Part shown: positions 1 to 10,187 of the stretch, one piece after another
Numbering within the stretch: the stretch's first letter is position 1
Layout of the letters: each line of letters begins with the position of its first letter
From: Plasmopara viticola
Lineage: Eukaryota; Oomycota; Peronosporomycetes; Peronosporales; Peronosporaceae
Direction of reading: 5' to 3'
Assembly (NCBI GenBank): GCA_001695595.3
Contig: MBPM02000006.1
Location: forward strand, 310,001 to 374,000
Length of the DNA stretch: 64,000 nt
Program-made: the position numbers and the translations under genes
Notes under the pieces: generated by a model
What the model was told of the DNA's origin: nothing
What the model saw: the letters and a program-made list of their open reading frames with translations, nothing else
Database searches by the model: none

Positions 1-2485
1 TCTGCCAGAGTTTGCACTGTGCGAACAACTTGCTGGCTTTATCAAACGGCTGCATCTAAAACCCCATCTCAGATCGAACGGATCTACCACGTTACAACGT
101 CTAAGCTCTTAGAGCAAAGATTATGCGTTAGGGCTCAGAAAGCACAGACTCCCTGGCGGTAGGTCATATCGTGGCTCTCACGTCACGAGGCCAAAACATT
201 GCACGTTGAAAAGAACCGTAAGCAGGGCTTTCTTAACTTCATTAACGAGGTAAAGATGGACGCTCACATGCAATGGACTGCGCATGGCGGTCGCAATCTT
301 TGTTTTTGAGAGGCCGGTCGAAAGATCGGCACTCACACGTAAGATAACACAAAAAATGTTAGCTGAGAGCAGCGTAAACATTAAGAGTCGCTAGTGCGCA
401 CTCTTACTCTTTCGCATGAAAGATAGGCGTGACTTTCATGCATATATTTACGAATTGAGATATTGACAGTCTTCATAACAGAAATACCGCCTCTCCGCAC
501 ATGAATGAGGCCCACCTCTCACTCCAATCATTAACGTAAGGGCAGTGATAATAGAAAAGATGGCTCAAATCGCTCTACGAAACGAGTACAGCCATTAACA
601 GTCTAAGTTCTCTCGGAACGCTTGAAACGGGTAACCTCACTCTGCTCCAAAAGTATCTAAACTCGCTTCATCAGCCAACATAGCTATATTTGTTTTTTTC
701 ACTTTCTCTTACTTAAAGCATCAGTCTACATACTTTGGTCGGTATTTATTGTCTACCTGTGTACTTAGTCACTCGACGCTCAAGTTTTTCTAAAGACGGG
801 TTTTATACCCTCGTGAACTCGCGTGTATAGCCAGCTATTCATGGCTATAGATTTTTTCCTTCAAGAGCTTTCAATTATGTAAATGCTCAGTCCGCATTGT
901 GTGTGTCAACAAAATATATGCCTCCTTAAGTAAAGCGACAAATGATCAGTGTATTGCAGGCGGCGTCTGTCAGCGACCCATCGAAGTATTCGGGCAAGAC
1001 AAAGGTTTACTTCGTCGGACCGTTCGGGATTGACACGAATCAGATGTTATATATTCACCAAAGAGAAGCAGCGGATGACACCTTTCTCGAAAGCAAATAT
1101 GTTCGGCAAAATAAGCCTGTAAGACACAGTTGGTAATGCATGCGCCACCAATCACAAGTGCAAATCTCGTAAATGGGTAACATACGAAAGCAAGTCACAG
1201 TGCATATCACAATGTTACAGGTGTTTGAAACCGGGTTATGTAGCGCCATAGGAAAACACTGAGGTACCGCCAACAGCGGGACTCGCAGCCAAACATGTAA
1301 ACAGCAAGTTCAGACAGAAGCGGTTTACGCATCTCCACATGTGTGAAAGTATCACAAAGAGCGTGTACTATATAGACAAAAAACATAGGTTTTGCGTTAC
1401 GGAATCAATTAATAAATTTATAGAGAGACACTACGAGAAAGGGGTTGCCCAAGAGACAAAAAAAATATCACAGGGATAAGTCGTATCAAGGTAGGTGCAC
1501 TCCAATTGGGCGGACGTCACGATTTCTAAACATCGAAAATGCGAATTTTTGGCTGAGTTGAAAGACGAAAAGTCTCTGAAAGGCTTAATATGCCTGTACT
1601 TCTTGAGGATTTATATTCATCCTCCGATTGGGGCGAAGGAAATTAGTCTCATAGGTAATTTACGTTGTGCCTTGTCTCAAATATTGTTTATGGTTCTAAG
1701 GAATCGGTCTACCCTATATCAGGAGACTGCTCAGATGTTCAAAGTAGATGAGTTTAGCATGAAATTGACACGTCGCCAGACAACGGTAGAAGTCACAAAA
1801 TCAATGTGAGCTCATTAAGTGCCTTTTTTGCTGAATAAGCTGAAAGTGATACCGTCCTCGTCACCGACCTTCTATACCGTATAAAATTCGAATAGTGCGG
1901 CAGTACCTACTACATAGCCATATATTCTAAGGTAGGGATGTGGAGCTAAGCAACATGACCGGGTGCACGCTGTAAAGTGCACTAAACATGGGAGATGGAA
2001 ACTAGCAAGTCCGAACAGGAAGTTACATTGTTTTGCTCGCCTTTAAAAGGGTTAGTGGTGCCACAAACGCTATCAAGTGACTCGTGACGTTTGTACGATT
2101 CGTTTTACAATTGTATTGACTATGACTAGCTTTCGCCTGGACAAACTTTGACAATATGTTCATCCAAAACGCCCCGCAGGAGTTTGGCCGACTCAATCAG
2201 ATCACCTCATGCAGATCTCTTTAGTAATATTTATACTAACATTGACAAATGTCTCTTTGTGGCAAAGCTGATCAGAGACATACGATGCTTTGTAAGCAGC
2301 AATGGGCCATGGGCAAATCCCGAGAAGGTTAAAGTCGTCTAAGCCTGGTTTTCGCCACGGTTCCGCAAAAGTTCTAAGCTCTGCCAGCTTTTAACACAAG
2401 TCCAGTGCTGGCTATGTCAGTCTCGCAAAACTCTGCCTATGTTGTTGAGATATGGTGCTGGAAAAGACAGCACCATACTTTAGTG
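1..2485. other. Intergenic, no gene recognised
   Basis: I see no recognisable coding region in this stretch. The longest open frame (1495-1809, 104 codons, starting on GTG) has no recognisable motif and an unremarkable composition. The region does not resemble the tandem unit or the copia elements to the right. It may hold decayed repeats that I cannot identify by eye. Confidence 0.6.
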
Positions 2486-2632
2486 TGTTAAAATTTCACC
2501 GCTGAATACATGTTAAACAGGCGGATGGCGTCACAGTTTTTACAAGTACGTCACATTTACTTATAACATATGGTAGCCGTTCATTGGTCTAGGTAAATAC
2601 ATTCACTTCGGTATTTTACTTTCTACTTAACA
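2486..2632 (+). repeat. 5' LTR of element A
   Basis: A 147-bp long terminal repeat starting TGTTAA and ending TTAACA. It matches the LTRs of elements B, C and D and its own 3' partner at 6774-6919, with many substitutions. Confidence 0.9.
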
Positions 2633-2682
2633 GGTTGACAGCCGCAACAAGCCTTCCCTCACCAGCAACGCCCTCGCTCACT

Positions 2683-5600
2683 ATGGCCTTTGAGCGCACC
2701 GAAGTCCTCCTAGGAAGTGGTAAGTATTATTACTGGGAGTTTAACATGAGGATGACCCTGGCGCGGAAGGGTCTCCTGGGACACACCATGGGCGTCAAGG
2801 AAGAGAAGGACGTCACGGATGCGTGGCTGGTTAATGATGCCAAGGCGCTAGACATCATTGCTCAAGGCGTTGAGATCCAGCACCAGACCAAGATTCGGTC
2901 GGCTATGCATGCTATGGAGGCGTGGGGAACCCTCCGCGATTTCTACAATCGCTCGACTCTTCACAATTGTGTTGTGATGACTCGTCGTCTACATGAGTTC
3001 AAGATGGAAAGTGGAACAAGCATGGTAGAGCATCTGGACTCTTTTAACGAGCTAGTAGTGGGACTATGAACTACGGTAGAGCAAATTGATGAGTCACGCC
3101 AGCTGGTGGTACTTCTCAGCAAGTCCACCTTCGGAGTACGACTTGATTTCGTCGATTGTGGAAAATGCAAGGGACATTTCGTGATTGAAGTCAAGGAGAA
3201 GCTGCTCAAACAGTCAGAGAAGCTGCAGAGGAAAGAAGCTACAGAGAAAGCGTTTCGCGGAAATGTTAATGCTAGAAGATTCAAAGATGGACGGGACAAT
3301 GGACGAAAGGGTGATCCTCCACGCAATAACGGCGGATTCAAGGGCAAGTGCTTCAACTGTGACCAGTTTGGACACATGAGGCGGAACTGCCCGGCCGGTA
3401 AAAGACTCAATAGCGGCGCCACGGTGTTTGCTGTTGGTGAAGGGACGTCATCAGGATGGCTGATTGATAGTGGAGCAGCATGACCCACATGACTCCACAC
3501 AGGAAGGACTAGTTTGATTACAAGGGCCTAGAAGCTAGCATCGAAGTTACGATTGCCTACGGGAAGAAGTTGCTTGTCAAAGGAGCCGGCACGGTGAAAT
3601 TGACGGGTTTGAACGGAATTATCATTCGCATGGTTGAAGTTCTGCACATTCCCGGACTGGAGAGAAGGTTGCTGTCAGTTGGCAAGCTGGCAGAGCGTGG
3701 CATGGGTGTGAAATTCTCGCGTTCGCCATGTGTCATTTGGAACAAGAAGCAAGCAATTGCGTCGGGCACAAAGGTTGGAAGGTCGTATTTTCTTGACTGT
3801 GAGCAAGAAGAAGCATGTCTCGTTAAATATTCCGCGGCTGACAATAAGTGGGAGCTTTGGCATGCACGCATGGGGCACCCCAGCAAGGATGCGCTGATTA
3901 GGACACAGCGATTAACTGATGGTATCCCAATTATCAAGCAAAGTGTGGAAATATTGTGTGCCGGGTGTTTGATGGGCAAGCAGACGGTCACGATGTTTCC
4001 GTCTCGTTTAATAACAAAGACGACACATGTGTTGGAGCGTGTTCACAGAGATGTCATGGGGCCAATAAGAACTATCTCGAAGGGTGGTGCCAAATACCGT
4101 CTCACGTTTGTGGACGATCTTTCACGATATGTTGAACTTTTTCTGATCAAGAGCAAGAAAGAATTGGCTGGCAAGTGCAAGGAGCTTCTGACGTTATACG
4201 AAAATCAGTGGGGTGCAAGACTAAGATGTTTGCGATCCGACAACGGAACCGAGTTTGTAAACAAGAAAATGGCTGGAATATGTCAAGAGAACGGCATTGT
4301 ACACCAGACCAGCGCTCCGTCCCATACAGCCCGCAGCAGAACGGAGTGGTGGAGGGTATGAACAGGACTTTTATGGAGAAAGCCCGCTGCAGGTTACGCT
4401 ACAAAAGCGTTTCGACGGAATGGTGGGTGGAAGCGGTACATACAGTGGTTTATTTAATTAATCGCTCCAGCAATACGGTCCATCCTGATATCACGCCGTA
4501 TGAGCTAGTTTTCAAAATGAAGCCTCGAATGGTTTTCCTGCGCGTATTTGGTTCGCAAGGCTACGCTCATATTGACGATGTGAAACGGACCAAACTGGAA
4601 CCCAAGAGCTTTAAGTGTATGTTTCTTGGCTAAGCAGAGAATGTCAAGGGCTATCCCGTGTTTGACTTGGAGAATACCAAGATTAAAGTGACTCGCTCTG
4701 TAAACATGGATGAGCTTGAGGTGGGCGGCATCTACGACAAGCAAGAGCAAAAGCCGGAATCAATTGTTCAAGTAATGAAGGATGGTGATAAAGTCAATGT
4801 TCAGCATCAAGTGGATCGACAGTCAGTTCCAGACAAACCCATGGGAGCTGCCGGAGAGATAGTCGAGGATATCGATATGGATGATGTGGATGATGTGGAT
4901 TGTACGCCAAGCGCTGTTGTACAGCAGCTAATGCCTTCTGAGAGCCCTATACGAAACAGACTTGAGCTAACGGAGTATCATCAATCGTCCGAAGTACAAC
5001 AAGAAGATCCTTTGGTGTTTCGGCCTGAATTGAAGCGAACACGAATAAGACGTGAGCCAGTGCTAATGCTAAGAAACGGTTCCGATGGTAAAGAGTCAAC
5101 AGAAGGAAGTGAGGGCCCACCGACTCCAAAGCGTGCTAGGATTGACGAAGATGGACTAATTGCGGAAGCCTTTCTTGCCTACGCTGTGAATATTGACGAT
5201 GATATGGACTCACCAACTACTTATACTCAAGCAATGGCAAGCGACGATGCAATGAAATGGCGTGAAGCAATGGATGCTGAGCTTCGCTCTCACGAAGAGA
5301 ATAAAACGTGGACATTGCAGCCATGAGGGAAAATTGGACGCGCAATTGGATCACGATGGGTATTTGCCAAAAAGCGTGATCAGAATGGCGCTATCGTGCG
5401 ATACAAGGCACGACTAGTCGCGAAAGGTTTCAAGCAGAAGTATGGCGTTGACTTTTTCGAGACATATTTCCCGGTTGCCAACATGAATTCGATCCGGATA
5501 ATTCTCGCGGTATGTGTTGAATGTGGCTATCAAATGGAACAGCTGGACGTCGACACGGCTTTTCTTAATAGCGTGTTGACGGACAACGTTTTTATGGAAG

Positions 5601-6760
5601 TTCCGCTTGGTGTCGACAATGCTCAAGGATACATATGTCAACTAAACAAGGCCATTTACGGACTTAAGCAAGCAGCGAGTGCCTGGAACAAGACAATACA
5701 CCGTGTCTTCGTCAGGAATGGCTTTAAGAGTTGCGGAGCAGATCAATGTGTTTATGTCAAGAGAACTAAAGAAGGTTTTGCTTACGTTGGACTATATGTG
5801 GATGACATGATTATCGCAGCAAGAAGCAGCAAAGAATTAAATCAAGTAAAGGGAGTACCCAAGAATGCTTTCAAGATGAAGAAGCTGAGTAAGGCGAAAT
5901 TTGTTTTGGGTATGGAAATTGATCACGACAGGTCAGATGGAATATTGATGATCAAACAGACTCGCTACATCGACGACGTGGTCAAGCGATTCGGTCTACA
6001 AGATGCCAAGAGTATTAAAAACTCATGCGTATCAGGATTGAAGCTGTCGTCAAAGCAGTCACCCACAACGGAAGAGGGACGGTCGACAATGCGATCAAAG
6101 CCTTACCGCTCTTTAATTGGATGCTTGCCGTATACTCGGCCGGATATTCCTTTCGTGGTGACACAGCTATCACGTTTTCTGGAGAATCCGGGACTACAAC
6201 ATTGGAGCGCAGCAATTCGAGTAGTACGGTATCTGAAGACCACGCGTCAAGTCGGTATCGTCTACCGAGGAAGCGGAAGCGTTGCGGTCAAAGCATACTC
6301 GGATGCAGATTGAAGCAGCAACACGGATGACAGACGCACGGTCTCGGGAATTATGGTCATGATCGCGAGCACACCAGTGGTATTCAAGTCGAAGTACCAG
6401 CGGCCAGTTGCGCTGAGCTCAGCGGAAGCTGAGTATATGGCTCTCAGTTTATGCACGCAAGAAATTCCTTGGACGAGGGCAATGCTAAAGGACATAAGAT
6501 ACGGGCAAGTTGAAGGAACACAGGTTTGAGAAAACAACCAAGGTGCTGTTGCGTTGGCCAATAACGCCGGATACCATCCTAGGACGAATCATGTGGACAT
6601 CAAGCACCACTTTAATCAACTGTTGAAGATCGAAATTATCGACACGAAGAGTCAGCTTGCAGATATGCTGACGAAGGCAGTTGAAATCAAGAAGCTGAGG
6701 TATCTGCGTGAAGCTTCCGGAGACAAGGCCAAATCAGCAACAAAGGACACACAGCATTAG
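2683..6760 (+). pseudogene. Copia gag-pol remnant (element A)
   Basis: A broken gag-pol polyprotein gene. The gag start is the ATG at 2683, chosen because elements B and C begin at the equivalent codon. Recognisable blocks in order are gag (2683-3069), a CCHC knuckle reading CFNCDQFGHMRRNC near 3350, the protease motif LIDSG near 3460, the pre-integrase motif LWHARMGHP near 3855, integrase with SDNGTEF near 4240, reverse transcriptase with YVDDM near 5800, and RNase H fragments up to 6760. It is disrupted by a TGA at 3067, frameshifts near 3120, 3480 and 4310, a TAA at 4631, a TGA at 5324 and further lesions after 6300. It cannot encode a working polyprotein. Confidence 0.92.
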
Positions 6761-6773
6761 CGGTGAGTGAGGG

Positions 6774-6919
6774 TGTTAAAATTACACCGCTGAATGCATG
6801 TTGAACAGGCGGATGGCGTCACAGTATTTACAAGTACGTCACAGTTAGCAATTACATATGATAGCCGTTCATTGGTCTAGATAAATATATTCACTTCGGT
6901 TTTTACTTTTTACTTAATA
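6774..6919 (+). repeat. 3' LTR of element A
   Basis: A 146-bp LTR beginning TGTTAA; its last bases read CTTAATA instead of CTTAACA. It lies 13 bases after the pol stop codon, behind a G/A-rich stretch in the polypurine-tract position. Confidence 0.88.
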
Positions 6920-6924
6920 GTCAG

Positions 6925-7103
6925 TGTATTGTATTGTACTGTATAACGTTATCGCGTTGCCAAGTTATGCCCGTGCTAGGCTCAGTCTGGCTAGTCCACG
7001 GCATAGAGTGGTGTCCGTATACGTCGGGTCTTGTTCGGCGGGCAGTGCAGCCAGCAACGAGGTCGTGAGGGTCTTCCATTATTTTGTTTAACTCTGACTT
7101 GGT
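6925..7103 (-). mobile_element. SINE-like element, 5'-truncated copy
   Basis: About 179 bp closely matching part of the 325-bp insertion at 51805-52129. On the minus strand it ends in a short tandem (ATACA)n-type tail (6925-6945) that touches the right end of element A's 3' LTR. Homology stops at about 7103, so the 5' part is missing, as is common for elements inserted by target-primed reverse transcription. No coding function is recognised. It could also be the 3' end of a LINE. Confidence 0.55.
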
Positions 7104-7189
7104 CAACATGTTGCCGTTTACTACTTTATCAGATACTAGACTGATTCAAAATTTTAATTCGAATTCAATATTTATATTTAGTGCGTGTC

Positions 7190-8725
7190 GTCATTTAATT
7201 ACCTTTCGCCACAGATTAATGCAACGGCTTATCTTGCCTCCGCAATCAAAGTTTGCTAATAATTAACAGTATAAACTATGACATCCGACGAGTCTCATGA
7301 TACAGAACTTACGCTCATGCCCATGCCTACAAAACCACATCTTAGAAGGCACGCTGAAGAAATATGGACATATACACTCTCAATTCTACATGATACAGCC
7401 ACGCATAGCACTTTCGTCAGCTTTGTCGAAGCCCAGGCTTGTCCGATAACTCACCTGTTGTATCTACACTCTTGCCAGAGCAATGCATGACAATGATAAT
7501 CTGCCAATCGTAAACTTCACTAATCAGAAGTATCACTTTTTGTCTTTGCATAGGCTGTAAAACAATCGAGAAACCGTCAAAGCAGCAAGATCAATTGCGA
7601 GCTTAGCGTATCTACTCCATCTCGCTAAACGCCAGCACCATGAGCAAAGCACATATATCTCTTCCATTGTTTGTTCGCTTACGCGTGTAGTCAAAAAGCT
7701 GTATGCTGGTTGGCGATTGGCGCGATAAGACTGAAAAGCGAACATTGGTGTACGTAATTTGACTATTTTGGATACTTTGAGCTTTTCAAAGCTTTTGCAA
7801 ATAGGGTGCGTCAAGCACGTGACGGAACAAAGGCGGCGCGTGTATTTGAAAAATCATATCGCACCATTATATCGCACCACCATTTAAGCAACAATAGCCT
7901 TCCTGCCATTATGTAAGTGACGGACGCGACAAGTAGCCTTGCTGCCTTCGCACCTGTCACGAATGTGAATGGCATTGCAGTTACAGCTTTGTTTGGCCGG
8001 AAGAGAACATGTTCAATTGATTCAATTCCTAACAGTATGTTCTCAAAAGTCTTGGATACGGTCAATATGGTTACAACCCATTGCAATTTATTTAAAAAGC
8101 AACAATAAATCTCACGGTCATTCCGGCAAAGTGTAGAGTCGGCGCTACAGCATACAAAATGATTTAGCGGCGTGCAAATCTGGCTATTTGAAGAGATCGA
8201 AAATGGGACGCAAAGTAAGTTACAAAAACCAAAAGTTTTTCAAGGTACAGAAGTTCAAAATCGGATTGGTGCAATAGTTGAGTCTTCGATCGCCTTTGCT
8301 CGGGTAAAGTGGTCACTAGGATTATAAATCGCACCGTTGTTGCCCTCTTACATTGCTTGGAGAACTAACTATACAACGTAATTCTTCCAAGCAGTATACA
8401 CCTTATAGCCCAGGATAGCTAAGAATACATCAAAAGGCCACTATGATATGCTGGCTGTTCAATCACACTAAGCCATGTAATTCAAATAGTATTCTGGCAA
8501 GATCAAATAAGTTTTTTTGTGCGTCTCCAAAGGTCTATAGGAAGTAGCATGATTGCCTGGTCCTGCAAAACAAGCAACGTAAACCTTTAATTGCACAAAG
8601 CTTATGGGTCACAGATTAGTGATTTCCCTATACAACCACTTAGCAAAAAACACTCACGTATATGTCAACAAAAACCTTACAGAAATGCTCATGTATTCGC
8701 ATGCAGAAACGCTCTACATTATCAT
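7190..8725 (-). repeat. Left-edge partial array unit without a gene
   Basis: This stretch aligns with the distal part of the normal spacer (about 10430-11967). It is clearly diverged between 7190 and 7560 and nearly identical from about 7860 to 8725. The gene and promoter-proximal spacer that should lie further left are missing, replaced by the SINE-like piece and element A. Short open frames here are not conserved between units and I do not call them genes. Confidence 0.8.
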
Positions 8726-9847
8726 CTATGCGGCATTAACATAAAACTTTGTGCGCAGACGACGCGCACCAACGCCAGCATTCACATCAATGCCGGCGCC
8801 AACATCTAAACCTGCACCAGCACCAAGACCGACCCCTGCGCCAACATCTAAACCTGCACCAGCACCAAGACCGGCCCCTGCACCAACATCGGTGCCAACT
8901 GCAAGACCGGCGTCAGCATCTAGACCGACACCAGCACCAACACTGGCGCCAGCACCAACATCGGCGCCAACTGCAAGACCGGCGTCAGCATCTAGACCGA
9001 CGCCAGCACCAAGCCCGACGCCAGCACCAAGACCAACGCCAGCACCAAGACCGACATCAGCACCAAGACCGACGCCAGCACCAACATCGGTGCCAACTGG
9101 AAGACCGGCGTCAGCATCTAGACCGACGCCAGCACCAAGACCGACGCCGGCACCAAGACCTACCCCTGCACCAACATCGGCTTTCGCACCAATGCCGGCG
9201 CCAGCTTCGAGACCGACACCAGCACCAACACCGACACCAGCACCAACACCGGCTCCTGCACCAACTTCGAGATCGGCTCCAGATCCAAGACCTGCGCCAA
9301 CACCAACACCAAGACCAGCATCAACATCAAGATCGACGCCACCACCAAGACCGGCGCCAACACCAAGATCAGCGCCAACTCCAACATCAGCTCCAACGCC
9401 AAGATCGGCGCCAACACTGAGATCGCCACCTGCATTAATGTTGGGTTTACTTCCGTCCGATAGATTGGGAGTGTTACATTTTTCGCAATCCTGGTCATCA
9501 CTTTTACGTAAAGGAGCAGAGCTTTTGTCCCTTCCTTCATTGTCTGCACCAACACTGGTCGGTGCACCAGTTGTGGTGTCATGACCATAGTAGTCATCGA
9601 TTTTGCTTCCGTGCTTGGTTTTTGGAACATCATCAGTGTCGTAAAAGTCGTCATGGTGGGTATCAGATAGACCATTAACGTCGGTCGGGGCAAAATGCAA
9701 TGGTTGCGTAGGGACGCTCGGAGCTGGAGTTGGAGCATCGTAAAGCATCTCACAATCGGTTGCACGCGCATCAACACTAGGTGAGGTAAAGGCGGAAAGC
9801 GCAACCGCCCCAACAAACAGTTTTAGGAAATTTTTGCTTGAAAGCAT
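8726..9847 (-). CDS. Secreted Gly/Ala/Val/Asp-repeat protein, array copy 1
   Basis: A 373-aa protein of unknown function with no recognised family. Residues 1-27 form a signal peptide (basic start, hydrophobic core FVGAVALSA, likely cleavage after VDA), so it should enter the secretory pathway. Residues 28-140 are non-repetitive, rich in Asp, His, Pro, Ser and Thr, with three cysteines and a Pro/Ala run (DAPTPAPSVP) that could be O-glycosylated. Residues 141 to about 359 are a repeat domain built mainly of six-residue units such as GAGVGL, GADVGV and GLDADA, in which Gly/Asp/Glu/Lys alternate strictly with Ala/Val/Leu/Ile. This pattern would suit silk-like beta sheet or a beta-helix of hexapeptides. 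The last 14 residues are basic (GARRLRT then an aromatic stretch). No intron is evident. The start is the only Met before the signal peptide and is shared by all copies. The plus strand is also open here, but only as a by-product of the 18-bp repeats. Confidence 0.87.
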   Translation of the reverse strand: MLSSKNFLKLFVGAVALSAFTSPSVDARATDCEMLYDAPTPAPSVPTQPLHFAPTDVNGLSDTHHDDFYDTDDVPKTKHGSKIDDYYGHDTTTGAPTSVGADNEGRDKSSAPLRKSDDQDCEKCNTPNLSDGSKPNINAGGDLSVGADLGVGADVGVGADLGVGAGLGGGVDLDVDAGLGVGVGAGLGSGADLEVGAGAGVGAGVGVGAGVGLEAGAGIGAKADVGAGVGLGAGVGLGAGVGLDADAGLPVGTDVGAGVGLGADVGLGAGVGLGAGVGLGAGVGLDADAGLAVGADVGAGASVGAGVGLDADAGLAVGTDVGAGAGLGAGAGLDVGAGVGLGAGAGLDVGAGIDVNAGVGARRLRTKFYVNAA

Positions 9848-9931
9848 TGTTCAGACTCGAAACGACAAGACACTGCGAGAAAGTAACACACAATGTGTTG
9901 AGAAGGACGTGAAAGATCGAGTGCAAGTCCA

Positions 9932-9938
9932 AAAATGA
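9932..9938 (-). promoter_or_regulatory. Initiator-like motif upstream of copy 1
   Basis: TCATTTT on the minus strand, about 85 nt before the ATG. It fits the TCATTYY core of the oomycete initiator. The same motif is present at the same place in the other copies, for example near 13175 and 16395. Assignment rests on motif and position only. Confidence 0.4.
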
Positions 9939-10174
9939 TGTTGTAGTTTTCCAATCAATGTGAAAAGTGTGAATGAGCCATATGCTTAAAGGGGTACAGG
10001 TATGACAGCACGTGGAATAATCTTATCGGTCTTATCCAAGTAATAATTCCGGTATAAAAAACGACAAATATACCATGTGACAAAGTATAGTATTGTTTGT
10101 ATTCTGATCGGAAAGGTTTCGAAAGAGGAAGCAAGCAGACGTTCGACATAGTCCAAAAATTAAAACTGGTTGCT

Positions 10175-10187
10175 CTCTGACTCAGAG
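10175..10187. promoter_or_regulatory. Palindrome CTCTGACTCAGAG with a bZIP-type core
   Basis: A perfect 13-bp palindrome centred on TGACTCA, the classic AP-1/GCN4 bZIP recognition core, about 330 bp upstream of the copy 1 start codon. It sits inside a longer imperfect inverted repeat (TTGCTCT...AGAGCAA). The same 13 bases recur upstream of all nine intact genes (for example 13417-13429, and near 16637, 19937, 23237, 26338, 34980, 38301 and 45860). A role as a shared regulatory site is inferred. Confidence 0.45.

Larger units (their letters stand above)
2486..6919 (+). mobile_element. Copia-type LTR retrotransposon A, decayed
   Basis: A full-length but inactivated Ty1/copia element. Direct terminal repeats lie at 2486-2632 and 6774-6919; the 5' one begins TGTTAA and ends TTAACA, while the last bases of the 3' one have mutated. 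The interior keeps the copia order of gag, zinc knuckle, protease, integrase, reverse transcriptase, RNase H, but is cut by stops and frameshifts. The two LTRs differ at many positions (roughly one in ten), so this is an old insertion. I could not find a convincing target-site duplication. Its interior is much closer to elements B and D than to element C. Confidence 0.93.

Noticed and set aside
1495..1809. 104-codon frame in the left intergenic region
   Set aside because: GTG start, no recognisable domain, no conserved neighbour; indistinguishable from chance.
2480..6925. Target-site duplication around element A (TTAGTG left, TCAGTG right)
   Set aside because: The match is imperfect and not adjacent to both LTR ends; the SINE-like insertion disturbs the right flank.
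7917..8108. 63-codon plus-strand frame and its 91-codon antisense partner in the distal spacer
   Set aside because: Frameshifted or interrupted in several units (for example near 14414 and 27340) and without a recognisable motif.
8749..9420. Second plus-strand frame rich in Gln/His/Arg/Asp opposite the repeats
   Set aside because: Same repeat by-product in a third frame; varies with the repeats and lacks a proper start.
8751..9584. Plus-strand Pro/Ala/Thr-rich open frame (277 codons), with similar frames opposite every array gene
   Set aside because: It starts on GTG without a signal peptide or any non-repetitive conserved domain and exists because 18-bp repeats are open in several frames. 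The minus-strand frame has the signal peptide, conserved head and tail.
8726..9847. RxLR-type effector call for the array genes
   Set aside because: The R-x-L-R string is at the extreme C-terminus, not within ~60 residues of the signal peptide, and there is no EER motif near it.
9955..10149. 64-codon minus-strand frame upstream of each gene (up to 108 codons in some units)
   Set aside because: Length and stop position change between units, and the promoter-like motifs lie within it. Better explained as leader and promoter sequence.
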